Assembly: GCA_000435475.1 (NCBI GenBank)
Contig: FR896071.1
Coordinates: 55,941 to 70,677 of the forward strand
Length of the DNA stretch: 14,737 bases
Direction of reading: 5' to 3'
Origin: Cryptobacterium sp. CAG:338
Lineage (GTDB): Bacteria; Actinomycetota; Coriobacteriia; Coriobacteriales; Eggerthellaceae
Position numbers and translations under genes: made by a program. The first letter of the stretch is position 1, and each line of letters starts with the position of its first letter. This document shows, one piece after another, positions 5,591-13,218 of the stretch. Below the pieces are notes generated by a model. It saw nothing but the letters and a program-made list of their open reading frames with translations, was not told the DNA's origin and ran no database searches.

Positions 5591-7720
5591 CTACTCTTCT
5601 GAATCTTCATTACTTGTATTGTCGGAATTATCAGTATTTCCTGAGCTACTGTTAACTTCAGTAGCAGAAAGAACCGTCAGTTCTTCATTTAGACTGCCAT
5701 CAAGGGTTTGTATAGCAGCATCCATAATGCGAGCAGCGATAGGTGAACCAGTTGTGCTACCGCTGCCACCTTCTTCCAAACAGAGAGCTAAAGCAAATCG
5801 AGGCTCTTCGTAAGGAGCGTAGCAGGAAAACCAAGCCATATCTTGCTTCCCTGCAACTTCAGCAGTACCTGTTTTTGCTGCAGCACTCCAGGAATACTGG
5901 CCAAAGTCGGCAGATACCGAAGCATTTTCCGTCGCTACGCCATGAAGCGCATCCTGCATAACAGCCAGCAAAGAGGGATCGACATCTGGATGATAGTCTT
6001 CTATTGTTTCGAACGAGAGAACGGTTTCTCCCAACGAATTGCGAACTTCTTTCAACAGGTGAGGGCGCAGTAATTTCCCTGTTGCCACTGCCGCATAAGC
6101 ACGAGCAACCTGGATGGGGGTTACCAGTACATAGCCCTGACCAATAACCATATTCGACATATCGCCTGGAAGCCATTGCGCTTCTTCTGGAACGTCTTTA
6201 AAGTACTCCTGCTTCCATTGCGGTGTCGGAATTCGTCCCTCGGCTTCACCCGAAAGATCGATATTCGTGGATGCGGCATAACCAAACTCTTTAATGAAAT
6301 CCTGCATGGCTTCATTGCCAATCGTCCCACGAGCATCATAGAAATCTTTAGCAATTTCATAAAATACAGTGTCGCAAGATTCAATGACGCCCTCTCGGAA
6401 AGTGATGGCACCATGACCAGTTTCAAGCCAGCAGTTCTGAGGGAACTCATCGCCAAACCCCGTCCAGGTACCCGTACAATTCCAGGTACGTGAGGTATCA
6501 GCAAAACCATAAGTAAGGCCCGCAAGACCCGTAAAAGCTTTAAAACACGAAGCTGCAGGATAAGTACCCGCAATCGCACGATTCATTAACGGATAGTGCG
6601 ACTCTTCGGTTTGGTAGGCATCCCAAGTATCCTGCGAAATACCACCAATAAAGCGCTCCGGCTCATAGGTGGGATAATTCGACATAGCAACGATGCCACC
6701 TGTTTGTACATCAATCACTACGCAAGCAGCCGCCGTACCAGTACCACCACTTACCGCTTCTTGAAGAGCGACATCAGCAACGTGCTGCACGCGTGCATCT
6801 ATTGTCAGATACACATCATTGCCTTTGGTGGGATCAGTTTCAGCTACTACCTGTTGAACCACACCTGATGCATCAGTTACCAAGATACGCTGTCCGTGAT
6901 CACCTGCGATAAGAGCATCATAGGTTTGTTCCACGCCGCTCTTACCAACCGCATCACCACTTTGTATGTCACGGCCTTCAGCAGCATTATTTAGATCATC
7001 TTCCGAAGCGGTACCGGTATACCCCAACACATGCGCCGCAAGTGCGCCATACGGATACGAACGCGTTGTTCTAACCTGGGTTGTTACCCCAGGAAATGCA
7101 TCGCGATGTTCAGAAATGTAGGCTATATCACGCAGCTTTACATCACTTGCAACCACGCGCTGACTCTGGGCGCCTGACGATGAATCTAAAACACGAGAAC
7201 GAACTACTTCATAGGGAATTCCCAAAAGAGCAGACAGACGCAGAAGTACATCTGTGTTATCCGCCACTTCTGAATCCGCTAAAACGGTTTGAACCTGACG
7301 GTTGGTTACCAGAGCAACCCCTTGAGAATCATAAATTACTCCACGAGGAGCAGGGGTACTCACGGTCGTGTAAAGATTAGCTTGCGCTTCTTCACTATAT
7401 GTTGCACTCTCCAAGATTTGAAGACCAAACAGACGTACTCCAAGCGCACTAAAAACTCCCGCAGCCAACACGCCAACTGCGATAAATCGGTTTCGAAGGC
7501 CTTCCCCACTTGCCGAAGCTCCACCAAACGAGGCAGCCGACCCTGAACTTGACGAAGTTTTCGGAGTCTGCGCAGAAATGCCAACCGAAGTAACTGATTT
7601 CACCTGCATGCGATCACGCGTGCGCGATTGAGATGACTGAGAGCGAACCCGAAAGATCACTACAGCAAGAACACCGAGCACTATAAGCGCAGCAATAGTT
7701 GTTAGAATGGCCGATAGCAT
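5591..7720 (-). CDS. mrdA: Penicillin-binding protein 2, class B transpeptidase
   Basis: PBP2 cross-links lateral-wall peptidoglycan on the outer face of the membrane with RodA. I chose ATG 7720 (709 aa), eight bases after AGGTG (7729-7733); the GTG at 7726 is only two bases from it. In 709-residue numbering the dimerisation region begins near PAPRGVIYD (124-132). The transpeptidase motifs are SCFK (391-394, nucleophile Ser391), SCD (448-450; the SxD form also occurs in E. coli PBP2) and KTGT (616-619). Two Cys (415 and 430) flank the WTGFGDEF segment and could form a disulfide. It is unusual in having two N-terminal hydrophobic segments, about 2-23 and 79-101, separated by a basic Ser/Gln-rich stretch, where class B PBPs normally have one. 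The last ~20 residues are Ser/Asn/Asp/Glu-rich. The nucleophile context YPAASCFK differs from the common YPPGSTFK. Confidence 0.95.
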   Translation of the reverse strand: MLSAILTTIAALIVLGVLAVVIFRVRSQSSQSRTRDRMQVKSVTSVGISAQTPKTSSSSGSAASFGGASASGEGLRNRFIAVGVLAAGVFSALGVRLFGLQILESATYSEEAQANLYTTVSTPAPRGVIYDSQGVALVTNRQVQTVLADSEVADNTDVLLRLSALLGIPYEVVRSRVLDSSSGAQSQRVVASDVKLRDIAYISEHRDAFPGVTTQVRTTRSYPYGALAAHVLGYTGTASEDDLNNAAEGRDIQSGDAVGKSGVEQTYDALIAGDHGQRILVTDASGVVQQVVAETDPTKGNDVYLTIDARVQHVADVALQEAVSGGTGTAAACVVIDVQTGGIVAMSNYPTYEPERFIGGISQDTWDAYQTEESHYPLMNRAIAGTYPAASCFKAFTGLAGLTYGFADTSRTWNCTGTWTGFGDEFPQNCWLETGHGAITFREGVIESCDTVFYEIAKDFYDARGTIGNEAMQDFIKEFGYAASTNIDLSGEAEGRIPTPQWKQEYFKDVPEEAQWLPGDMSNMVIGQGYVLVTPIQVARAYAAVATGKLLRPHLLKEVRNSLGETVLSFETIEDYHPDVDPSLLAVMQDALHGVATENASVSADFGQYSWSAAAKTGTAEVAGKQDMAWFSCYAPYEEPRFALALCLEEGGSGSTTGSPIAARIMDAAIQTLDGSLNEELTVLSATEVNSSSGNTDNSDNTSNEDSEE

Positions 7721-7738
7721 AAACACAACACCTGAGGT

Positions 7739-8275
7739 TTAGTGGAATCGACCGCTGCCTGATACCTTCCACGCATCATTAACCTGCTGCGCAAGAGGTA
7801 AGCGCCTCATAATTACAAACAAGAGAGCGGCAATAACTACGTTCATAACGGTAGCGGAAAGAACCCGCTGCAAGAACAGCTCGATAAAGCCACCCTGATA
7901 ACCAACAATAAGCAGCACAAGCATAAAAACAAATTCAAAAACGAAAATTGCTGCCGCAAACGCAATAAGAGGCATGGTAATGCTGGTGTCATCAAGTACC
8001 TCAAAGACGCGTGAAAGGACAAAGGTTATTGCTAAAAGCAAAAGCGACGTCAATCCCACAGGCGTTTGAGAGAGCAAATCCGCAATGAGACCCAACACAA
8101 ATGCGTACCCATACGTTGAATCCGGCCTCCGCAACACTGAAAGAACAAGCACGAATGCCACTATAAAACTAGGAACCACTGAAAAAATGGTCAAAATTGG
8201 AGCAAAGATTATCTGGATAACAACAATTATTGCTGAACAAATAAGAGGAAGCATCCATTCACGCATTGCAATCAC
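7739..8275 (-). CDS. mreD: Rod shape-determining protein MreD
   Basis: MreD is an integral membrane subunit of the Rod complex that binds MreC. The protein is 178 aa, a normal length, and is almost entirely hydrophobic with about five or six membrane segments. The family signature GLIADLL (62-68), with Asp66, is present, followed by the short basic loop MRRLPLA near the C-terminus. The GTG start at 8275 forms a four-base GTGA overlap with the mreC stop, and GAGGGA (8281-8286) lies five bases upstream, so GTG is preferred over the ATG nine bases later. MreD sequences diverge strongly, so the call rests on the motif, the hydrophobicity profile and the position between mreC and mrdA. Confidence 0.9.
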   Translation of the reverse strand: MIAMREWMLPLICSAIIVVIQIIFAPILTIFSVVPSFIVAFVLVLSVLRRPDSTYGYAFVLGLIADLLSQTPVGLTSLLLLAITFVLSRVFEVLDDTSITMPLIAFAAAIFVFEFVFMLVLLIVGYQGGFIELFLQRVLSATVMNVVIAALLFVIMRRLPLAQQVNDAWKVSGSGRFH

Positions 8276-9315
8276 TCGCTTCCCTCATTGGAATTTGTAC
8301 TAGTATCTGAACCCGAATCGGAAGATTCACCACTTCCATCAGAGTTGTTTTGTGTTTGATCATTATTTGAAGTGGTATTTCCAGAAGTGTTTCCAAGAAG
8401 GGCATCGGGTCCTACGGTTGAAATAATCGCATTAGCAGTCGATTGATTTTCATCTGCCGCACCATTATTGCTCATGCCTAACACCACCAGCACTTCACTG
8501 ATGTTGTCAAACGAAGCATTTGGGGTAATTACAATAGTTCGAGTAGCATCGCCTTGGCGCTGTTCCACCTTTGAAACCGTACCAATAACAAGACCCCTAA
8601 AATAGCCTCCGCCAAGTCCAGAAGTGATTACTGCTTCACCTTCAGTAACTTCTACCCCTTCATCTACTCCTTCAAGATATAATACGCCCTCTACGGAACC
8701 TGAGAGAATGCCTTCCGAGCGCGATGACTGCAGCATAACAGCAACGCCACTTTGAGCATCATTTAAAAGGCGAACCTGGGAAGAATACGTACTTACCGAT
8801 ATTACCTGCCCAACAACACCCGTTGTGCCCATAACTGGCAAGCCTTCAGTTACGCCTGAAGCTGAGCCTACATCTATAGTGATAATGCGATTGTATGAAT
8901 CGGAAGAATATCCCGTCACGCGCGCCGCTACAGAAGTAAATCCGTATGCATCATGCAAACCAATAAGTGATTCGAGGCGATTAGCCTCCTGACGATATTC
9001 TTCTAGCTCGACCACCATTTGACTTAAGGTAGCATTGCTTTCCTGCAGCTGATTCATCGTTTGACCATCTGCAGTTAAATCCTCAAGTGAGGCGGTAGCT
9101 GATGCCGCCAAAGAACTGCTTGCCGCCCCTATGGATGAAAGAGGGGAAGACAAAGCTGAAGTGGAATCTTGTATGGTATGGAGAGGACCTTCCTCCCCTT
9201 CGCGCGCATAAACAACGACCAAAACCAACGAAATCACCAGTAATAATACCAGCAACATCGTTGAATTGAATTGGCCACCGAATGGGATGCGTTTATCGTT
9301 CAAGTTCAGGGCCAT
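8272..9315 (-). CDS. mreC: Rod shape-determining protein MreC
   Basis: MreC is a single-pass membrane protein that links MreB, MreD and PBP2 and activates the PBP2-RodA synthase. The 347-aa protein has a short cytoplasmic N-terminus, one membrane helix (about 19-37), a helical and partly coiled-coil region (about 80-120, with LSQMVVELEEYRQEANRLE), and the two beta domains typical of MreC (about 125-280; GSASGVTEGLPVMG, VRLLNDAQSGVAVML, GGGYFRGLVIGTV). Residues ~281-347 form a low-complexity Asn/Ser/Thr/Asp/Gly tail not needed for the core fold. The start is ATG 9315; the nearest Shine-Dalgarno, AGGAG, overlaps the mreB stop and is 13 bases away, rather far. Its stop overlaps the mreD start. 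Confidence 0.94.
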   Translation of the reverse strand: MALNLNDKRIPFGGQFNSTMLLVLLLVISLVLVVVYAREGEEGPLHTIQDSTSALSSPLSSIGAASSSLAASATASLEDLTADGQTMNQLQESNATLSQMVVELEEYRQEANRLESLIGLHDAYGFTSVAARVTGYSSDSYNRIITIDVGSASGVTEGLPVMGTTGVVGQVISVSTYSSQVRLLNDAQSGVAVMLQSSRSEGILSGSVEGVLYLEGVDEGVEVTEGEAVITSGLGGGYFRGLVIGTVSKVEQRQGDATRTIVITPNASFDNISEVLVVLGMSNNGAADENQSTANAIISTVGPDALLGNTSGNTTSNNDQTQNNSDGSGESSDSGSDTSTNSNEGSE

Positions 9316-9331
9316 CGTATGCGAAGATCTC

Positions 9332-10387
9332 CTATTTTGATCTCGAAAGTATTTGCTTTAATGCCGTTGGCGTTTCAAGGACCCTCAAGCAACCTGTTAC
9401 TACATTGGTCAATGCTGTCTCACTGGTCCAGACAGGGATTTCAAGCTGCTGCGAGAAATAACGGTCAAGACCATTAAGCAATCCACCGCCACCCGTTAAG
9501 AGGATGCCATTAGAAATAATATCCGAAGCTAAATCGGGGTTAGTCTTCTTGAAGGTTTCCTTAATATGTACCACCATTTCATCAATGGGAGCTTGAAGTG
9601 CATCACGAACATCTTCGGACTGAATGGTAACTTCCTTTGGCTGTTCAGTAAGTACATCTTGTCCAGAGATAATCATGTCACGTTCACGACCATCTTCAAA
9701 AGGCAGAATAGAACCTATCTTAATCTTAATGACCTCGGCAGTGCGCTCGCCAATCTTAATTCCAAGAAGATCACGCAAATGCATCGCAATTGCTTCATCT
9801 AAACGGTTGCCGGCAAGACGCAAAGAAGAGGAGGTTACAATGCCACCCAAAGAAATAACCGCAACCTCAGTAGTGCCGCCACCGATATCTACAACCATTG
9901 AACCAGTAGGTTCGGTTACAGGTAAATCAGCACCCATAGCGGCTGCCATGGGTTCTTCGATTAAGTAAGCCTGACGTGCGCCCGCCTGAATGGTGGCTTC
10001 AAATACTGCACGCTTTTCTACAGAGGTAGCACCACAAGGGATACATACCACAATGCGCGGCTTTGGTTGCCAAGGATAACGACGGGGAGCCGCCTTATTA
10101 ATAAACGCAGAAATCATAGCTTCCGTTACATCATAATCAGCAATTACGCCATCATGAAGCGGATGTTCTGCAGAAAAGGTATCAGGCGTATGGTTGATCA
10201 TATTTTTTGCTTCATGACCAACAGCGAGCACGCGATGAGTACTACGTTCGATAGCAACAACCGAAGGCTCGTTAATAACAATACCTTGACCGGTAATGGC
10301 AACTAGAGTATTTGCCGTACCCAAGTCAATAGCCATATCGTACGAATTTGACGAAGTAGCATTCTGTATAAAATCAAGGAAAGACAT
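9332..10387 (-). CDS. mreB: Actin-like cell shape protein MreB
   Basis: MreB forms membrane-bound ATP-dependent filaments that orient lateral wall synthesis. The 351-aa protein has all actin-fold motifs: phosphate-1 DLGTANTLV (21-29), the NEPSVVA segment (39-45), IPCGATSVEKRA (116-127), the catalytic-glutamate segment LIEEPMAAA (142-150), phosphate-2 VDIGGGTTEVAV (166-177) and the adenosine motif LTGGGGLLNGLDRY (297-310). The length is normal and no key residue is missing. ATG 10387 follows AAGGA by six bases. It is the first gene of the operon with mreC, mreD, mrdA, rodA and the DUF697 gene, all separated by 18 bases or fewer or overlapping. The neighbouring mreC/mreD exclude Mbl-type stand-alone paralogues. 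Confidence 0.97.
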   Translation of the reverse strand: MSFLDFIQNATSSNSYDMAIDLGTANTLVAITGQGIVINEPSVVAIERSTHRVLAVGHEAKNMINHTPDTFSAEHPLHDGVIADYDVTEAMISAFINKAAPRRYPWQPKPRIVVCIPCGATSVEKRAVFEATIQAGARQAYLIEEPMAAAMGADLPVTEPTGSMVVDIGGGTTEVAVISLGGIVTSSSLRLAGNRLDEAIAMHLRDLLGIKIGERTAEVIKIKIGSILPFEDGRERDMIISGQDVLTEQPKEVTIQSEDVRDALQAPIDEMVVHIKETFKKTNPDLASDIISNGILLTGGGGLLNGLDRYFSQQLEIPVWTSETALTNVVTGCLRVLETPTALKQILSRSK

Positions 10388-10428
10388 GCATCATCCTTAA
10401 AACTGTTTGTGAGCAATCGTAAACATGA

Positions 10429-10437
10429 ATTTTACCA
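10429..10437 (-). promoter_or_regulatory. Candidate extended -10 promoter of the mre operon
   Basis: The minus strand reads TGG-TAAAAT, an extended -10 (TGn plus a five-of-six TATAAT match), which can work without a good -35; none is visible. The start would be near 10422, giving a leader of about 35 nt. A second candidate, TATACT at 10467-10472, also lacks a -35. Confidence 0.4.
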
Positions 10438-10502
10438 CACCACATAAATCCTGCAGTAAAACAAGAAGTATACCTTTGCTATAAAACAACTCTCCTACAC
10501 AC

Positions 10503-10533
10503 TACGAGCCCTAGCATAGCGCCAGGGCTCGTA
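10503..10533 (-). terminator. Terminator-like hairpin downstream of ndk
   Basis: A perfect 10-bp stem, TACGAGCCCT (10503-10512) with AGGGCTCGTA (10524-10533), has an 11-base loop and lies 28 bases after the ndk stop. No T-run follows on either strand, so it is not a classical intrinsic terminator. It could stabilise the ndk 3' end or stop transcription inefficiently. Confidence 0.4.
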
Positions 10534-10561
10534 AAATACACGACATTTTTTAAAAAAGTGC

Positions 10562-10966
10562 CTACTTAAAGAAAATACCAATCTCGCGCTCAGCAGATTC
10601 AACCGAATCAGAACCATGGATTACGTTTTCATCCATGATCAAACCAAAGTCGCCACGAATAGTTCCAGGAGCTGCTTCAGCAGGATCGGTAGCACCCATC
10701 AGAGAACGGCACTTCTTTACCGCACCTTCACCGGAAACTACCATCTTTACTACAGGACCAGAAGTGATGTAAGAAATCAAACCATCATAGAATGGCTTGC
10801 CTTCATGCTCTGCATAATTTGCAGCAGCCTGTTCAGGGGTAACCATTCCCATTTCCATACGCTCGATCTTAAGCCCAGCACGCTCAAAGCGATTGATGAT
10901 CTCACCAATATGACCATTGCGAACACCATCAGGCTTAATCATGCTGTAGGTCTTTTCGATTGCCAT
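10562..10966 (-). CDS. ndk: Nucleoside diphosphate kinase
   Basis: Ndk transfers the gamma phosphate from ATP to other nucleoside diphosphates through a phospho-histidine, balancing NTP and dNTP pools in the cytoplasm. At 134 aa it is close to the usual bacterial length. Lys11 in MIKPDGVRNG, the region TDPAEAAPGTIRGDFG (93-108) and the active-site motif NVIHGSDS (114-121) with phospho-acceptor His117 are intact. ATG 10966 follows AAAGGAA by about seven bases. Gaps of roughly 100 bases upstream and 174 bases downstream suggest its own transcription unit between the TPR gene and the mre operon. Confidence 0.98.
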   Translation of the reverse strand: MAIEKTYSMIKPDGVRNGHIGEIINRFERAGLKIERMEMGMVTPEQAAANYAEHEGKPFYDGLISYITSGPVVKMVVSGEGAVKKCRSLMGATDPAEAAPGTIRGDFGLIMDENVIHGSDSVESAEREIGIFFK

Positions 10967-11030
10967 GCTTTGTTCCTTTCAAAGAAAGACTACTTATGCG
11001 TTATGAAACAAGGCTGGATTTCCGTTTTAG

Positions 11031-11039
11031 CTTATACCA
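11031..11039 (-). promoter_or_regulatory. Candidate extended -10 promoter of ndk
   Basis: The minus strand reads TGG-TATAAG, an extended -10 with five of six matches to TATAAT, about 65 bases upstream of the ndk start codon. No clear -35 is present at the expected distance. Confidence 0.4.
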
Positions 11040-11070
11040 GCCCCGAATCTCTTTAAGGGTGTGCAACTTA

Positions 11071-12420
11071 TTATTGCGCTACCTGGCTTGCAAAGGCCAA
11101 TGAAACATTTGAAACTTTCCAGCCGATACCATCTCGAACAAGAGAAACCTGATAAGGAATCTCTCCCCCTTGTGGCGTCGTTGCAGTTACGTATACATCA
11201 GCGCTGCTCAGGTTGTTGACTGTTCCATCAACCGAGATAGTGCTTCCCGACGTGATCATATCGGAAAAACGCGCCTTGCTGGTATCGTCAAGATTTGATG
11301 CATAAATCTCATTATTCGAAGGATCGCTAAACAAGGTGCTAATTTGGTCCTGCTGGGAAGGAAAACCTACGCCCTGAACATAAGCAAACGTTCCTCCACC
11401 ACCAATCAGACAAAGAAGAACAAGGATAACGAAAAAGATTTTCAGTCCACGATGACGATGCTTTTTCTTTACTCCCTGTGTCCAATCCTGAAAATCAGGC
11501 TGCTGCGCTGCAAAGAAATCGCTATTTTGTTCCGCTTCAGCAATGCTTCGCATAATGCTTGTCTCGGAAATTTGAGTGGTGCCCATCTCGGAAGGAGAAA
11601 GAGGTTGTGCCTCGATAGGTACCCCATCTCCAGGAACATCTAATCCTGAAAGATCAGTCTGGGTAGACACAGGAGAAGGCGCCGGCTCTTGTTCGCCAGT
11701 CGCACCCGATGCTACCGCTGCAACAGCGCGCTGGTAATCAACATTGGCAGCATCATTGAAGACATAGGTCTTGTCTGCCAGAGCCGATTCAAACGCACGA
11801 ACCGCTTTGTCCATTTTTCCATCAGCAACATAGGCTTGGCCCATATTTGCAAAAAGCTTATTGCGGGTATCTGGAGTCATATCGAACTGCAAAGCACTTT
11901 CATATGAAGCGATGGCGTCCATAGGACGATCAAGCGCCATAAAGCAAACACCCAAATTGAGAAGGGCCTTTGTAGGATCAGGATTCATTTCGTCTAAGGC
12001 TGCAGAACGAAACGCTGCTCCCGCTTCAGCAGATTTACCCAACTTCAAAAGAGCATTACCCATAGCTTGATAAGCTTTATAAGGCGTTGCATAACGTGAA
12101 TCGTCGAGTGCTGACTGGAAATTGGTTATAGCATCTTCGAAGTCTCCCTGAGATGCATAAACCATACCTAAGTTGTACCCCACCGAGCCTAAAGCATCAT
12201 ACGATTCATCAATCAAAGCCTGAGAATAGGCGTGAATCGCTTCATTAGGATCGTTGAGCTTAACGAGGCAATTGCCAATTTGATGATACAAAAGTCCCAG
12301 TTCACCTGGAGCTTTTGAGACAGAGGTGTCCTGCAGGCACTCAGTAAACTTTTCAAGTGCTACTTCGTATTGTTTTGAAACATATGCGCTTCTTGCCTGC
12401 TGGAAAATCTCGTTGTTCAT
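11071..12420 (-). CDS. TPR protein with one membrane helix and an extracytoplasmic domain
   Basis: I know no gene name. Starting at ATG 12420 the protein has 449 aa. Residues 2-217 are about six tetratricopeptide-like repeats (AYVSKQYEVALEKF; GLLYHQIGNCLVKL; VGYNLGMVYASQGDFEDAI; AMGNALLKLGKSAEAG; LLNLGVCFMALDRPMDAI; ANMGQAYVADGKMDKAV), a protein-binding scaffold. Residues ~238-317 are a Pro/Ser/Gln-rich linker. A basic patch, KKKHRHRG (318-325), precedes a membrane helix at ~327-348, placing the TPRs inside. Residues 350-449 form an outer domain ending in DGIGWKVSNVSLAF, reminiscent of NTF2-like folds. TTG at 12474 has a better-spaced AAGGA but would add only an Arg-rich stretch overlapping a hairpin. 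Role unknown; an envelope assembly or sensing scaffold is a guess from topology and the nearby mre genes. Confidence 0.82.
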   Translation of the reverse strand: MNNEIFQQARSAYVSKQYEVALEKFTECLQDTSVSKAPGELGLLYHQIGNCLVKLNDPNEAIHAYSQALIDESYDALGSVGYNLGMVYASQGDFEDAITNFQSALDDSRYATPYKAYQAMGNALLKLGKSAEAGAAFRSAALDEMNPDPTKALLNLGVCFMALDRPMDAIASYESALQFDMTPDTRNKLFANMGQAYVADGKMDKAVRAFESALADKTYVFNDAANVDYQRAVAAVASGATGEQEPAPSPVSTQTDLSGLDVPGDGVPIEAQPLSPSEMGTTQISETSIMRSIAEAEQNSDFFAAQQPDFQDWTQGVKKKHRHRGLKIFFVILVLLCLIGGGGTFAYVQGVGFPSQQDQISTLFSDPSNNEIYASNLDDTSKARFSDMITSGSTISVDGTVNNLSSADVYVTATTPQGGEIPYQVSLVRDGIGWKVSNVSLAFASQVAQ

Positions 12421-12440
12421 ATATGGTTCGTTTCCTCTCT

Positions 12441-12463
12441 TACGATCTCGATCACGAGTCGTA
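12441..12463 (-). other. Stem-loop in the leader of the TPR gene
   Basis: TACGA-T-CTCG and CGAG-TCGTA pair as nine base pairs with a single-base bulge around the 4-base loop ATCA, about 20 bases upstream of the chosen ATG. No T-run follows, so it is not an intrinsic terminator. It could affect mRNA stability or translation of the TPR gene. Confidence 0.35.
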
Positions 12464-12504
12464 GTGCTTAACAAAGATTCATCCTTGCTAAGCAGGGCTG
12501 TTTG

Positions 12505-13035
12505 CTAGTTAGCGTTTTCGATAAGAACGGTTTCAATCACATCGCCAACGCGAAGTTGGCCAATAACATCTAATCCCTCAATTGTCTGACCGAACACAGT
12601 ATAGCCTGAATCCAGGAAAGGCTGAGGACCAAGGCAGAAGTAAAACTGAGAGCCAGCAGAATTAGGATTCTGAGAGCGAGCCATAGCAAGCGTGCCATCG
12701 AGGTGCTTGTTGTGAGGATTAGTGGTGTATTCTTCCTCGATTGTATAACCAGGTCCACCAGTACCTAAGCCCGCATAAGGATTACCTTCTGCTGCCTTTA
12801 CCTGTTCAGAATCAAGATCGCGCGTGTTAGGGCAACCACCTTGAATTACAAAATTTGGAACATAACGATGGAATTTAAGATTGTCATAGAAGCCCTTCTG
12901 AGCTAATTCAACAAAATTCCCTACATGTATTGGCGCATCTTCACCCATAAGCTGAACACGGATATCGCCCTTGGAAGTTTTTACTACTGCAATTTCTTTT
13001 CCATTGGGCTTATATTCGGGTATGTACATTGCCAT
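12505..13035 (-). CDS. Cyclophilin-type peptidyl-prolyl cis-trans isomerase
   Basis: Cyclophilins catalyse cis-trans isomerisation of Xaa-Pro bonds and assist folding. This 176-aa protein has no signal peptide and should be cytoplasmic. The active-site strand FHRYVPNFVIQGG (55-67) carries the catalytic Arg57, Phe62 and Gln65. GTLAMAR (114-120), SQFYF (129-133) and PFLDSGYTVFGQ (139-150) complete the site. Phe140 sits where human cyclophilin A has Trp121, common in bacterial cyclophilins and associated with weak cyclosporin binding; Tyr145 is where His126 would be. The insert near 68-98 (CPNTRD, GLGTGGPGYTIEEEY) is typical of the prokaryotic group. ATG 13035 follows AAGGGGA by about four bases. 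The gene lies 66 bases after tRNA-Arg with no terminator between, so read-through from the tRNA promoter is plausible. PpiA or PpiB naming would be arbitrary. Confidence 0.95.
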   Translation of the reverse strand: MAMYIPEYKPNGKEIAVVKTSKGDIRVQLMGEDAPIHVGNFVELAQKGFYDNLKFHRYVPNFVIQGGCPNTRDLDSEQVKAAEGNPYAGLGTGGPGYTIEEEYTTNPHNKHLDGTLAMARSQNPNSAGSQFYFCLGPQPFLDSGYTVFGQTIEGLDVIGQLRVGDVIETVLIENAN

Positions 13036-13101
13036 GGTTTCCCCTTACTACTATCACCACATTACTAGAGCCAGTATTGACCTTAGCAGGTATTGCTTAA
13101 A

Positions 13102-13177
13102 TGGCGCCCTCTACAGGATTCGAACCTGCGACTTTCTGCTCCGGAGGCAGACGCTCTATCCCCTGAGCTAAGAGGGC
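13102..13177 (-). tRNA. tRNA-Arg (anticodon CCG), CCA encoded
   Basis: The 76-base gene folds fully: acceptor GCCCTCT with AGAGGGC, D-stem GCTC with GAGC, anticodon stem TCTGC with GCAGA, T-stem GCAGG with CCTGT around TTCGAAT. The loop CTCCGGA gives anticodon CCG, reading the CGG arginine codon. D-loop A20 and the discriminator G73 fit bacterial tRNA-Arg, and CCA is encoded. No intrinsic terminator is seen before the cyclophilin gene. Confidence 0.97.
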
Positions 13178-13189
13178 TCAAGTTACACT

Positions 13190-13218
13190 ATTATACGTTA
13201 TGATTGGCAACGTTTAAA
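13190..13218 (-). promoter_or_regulatory. Sigma-70-type promoter of tRNA-Arg
   Basis: The minus strand has a perfect TATAAT (13190-13195) and a moderate -35, TTTAAA (13213-13218; four of six matches), with a 17-base spacer. The start would be near 13183, about six bases before the tRNA 5' end. It probably also supplies the cyclophilin gene. Confidence 0.7.

Noticed and set aside
5591..5700. Frameshift or truncation at the end of PBP2 because of the low-complexity tail
   Set aside because: The frame is open, the tail ends just before the rodA start with a normal coupled junction, and MreC has a similar tail.
11012..11042. GGCTGG...CCAGCC stem followed by TTGTTT downstream of the TPR gene, possible terminator
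   Set aside because: The stem is only six base pairs with a 19-base loop, and one arm overlaps the candidate extended -10 of ndk.
12421..12474. TTG start at 12474 adding 18 residues to the TPR protein
   Set aside because: AAGGA is well spaced, but the added residues are Arg-rich, overlap a stem-loop and lie before the natural beginning of the TPR domain at ATG 12420. Not fully excluded.
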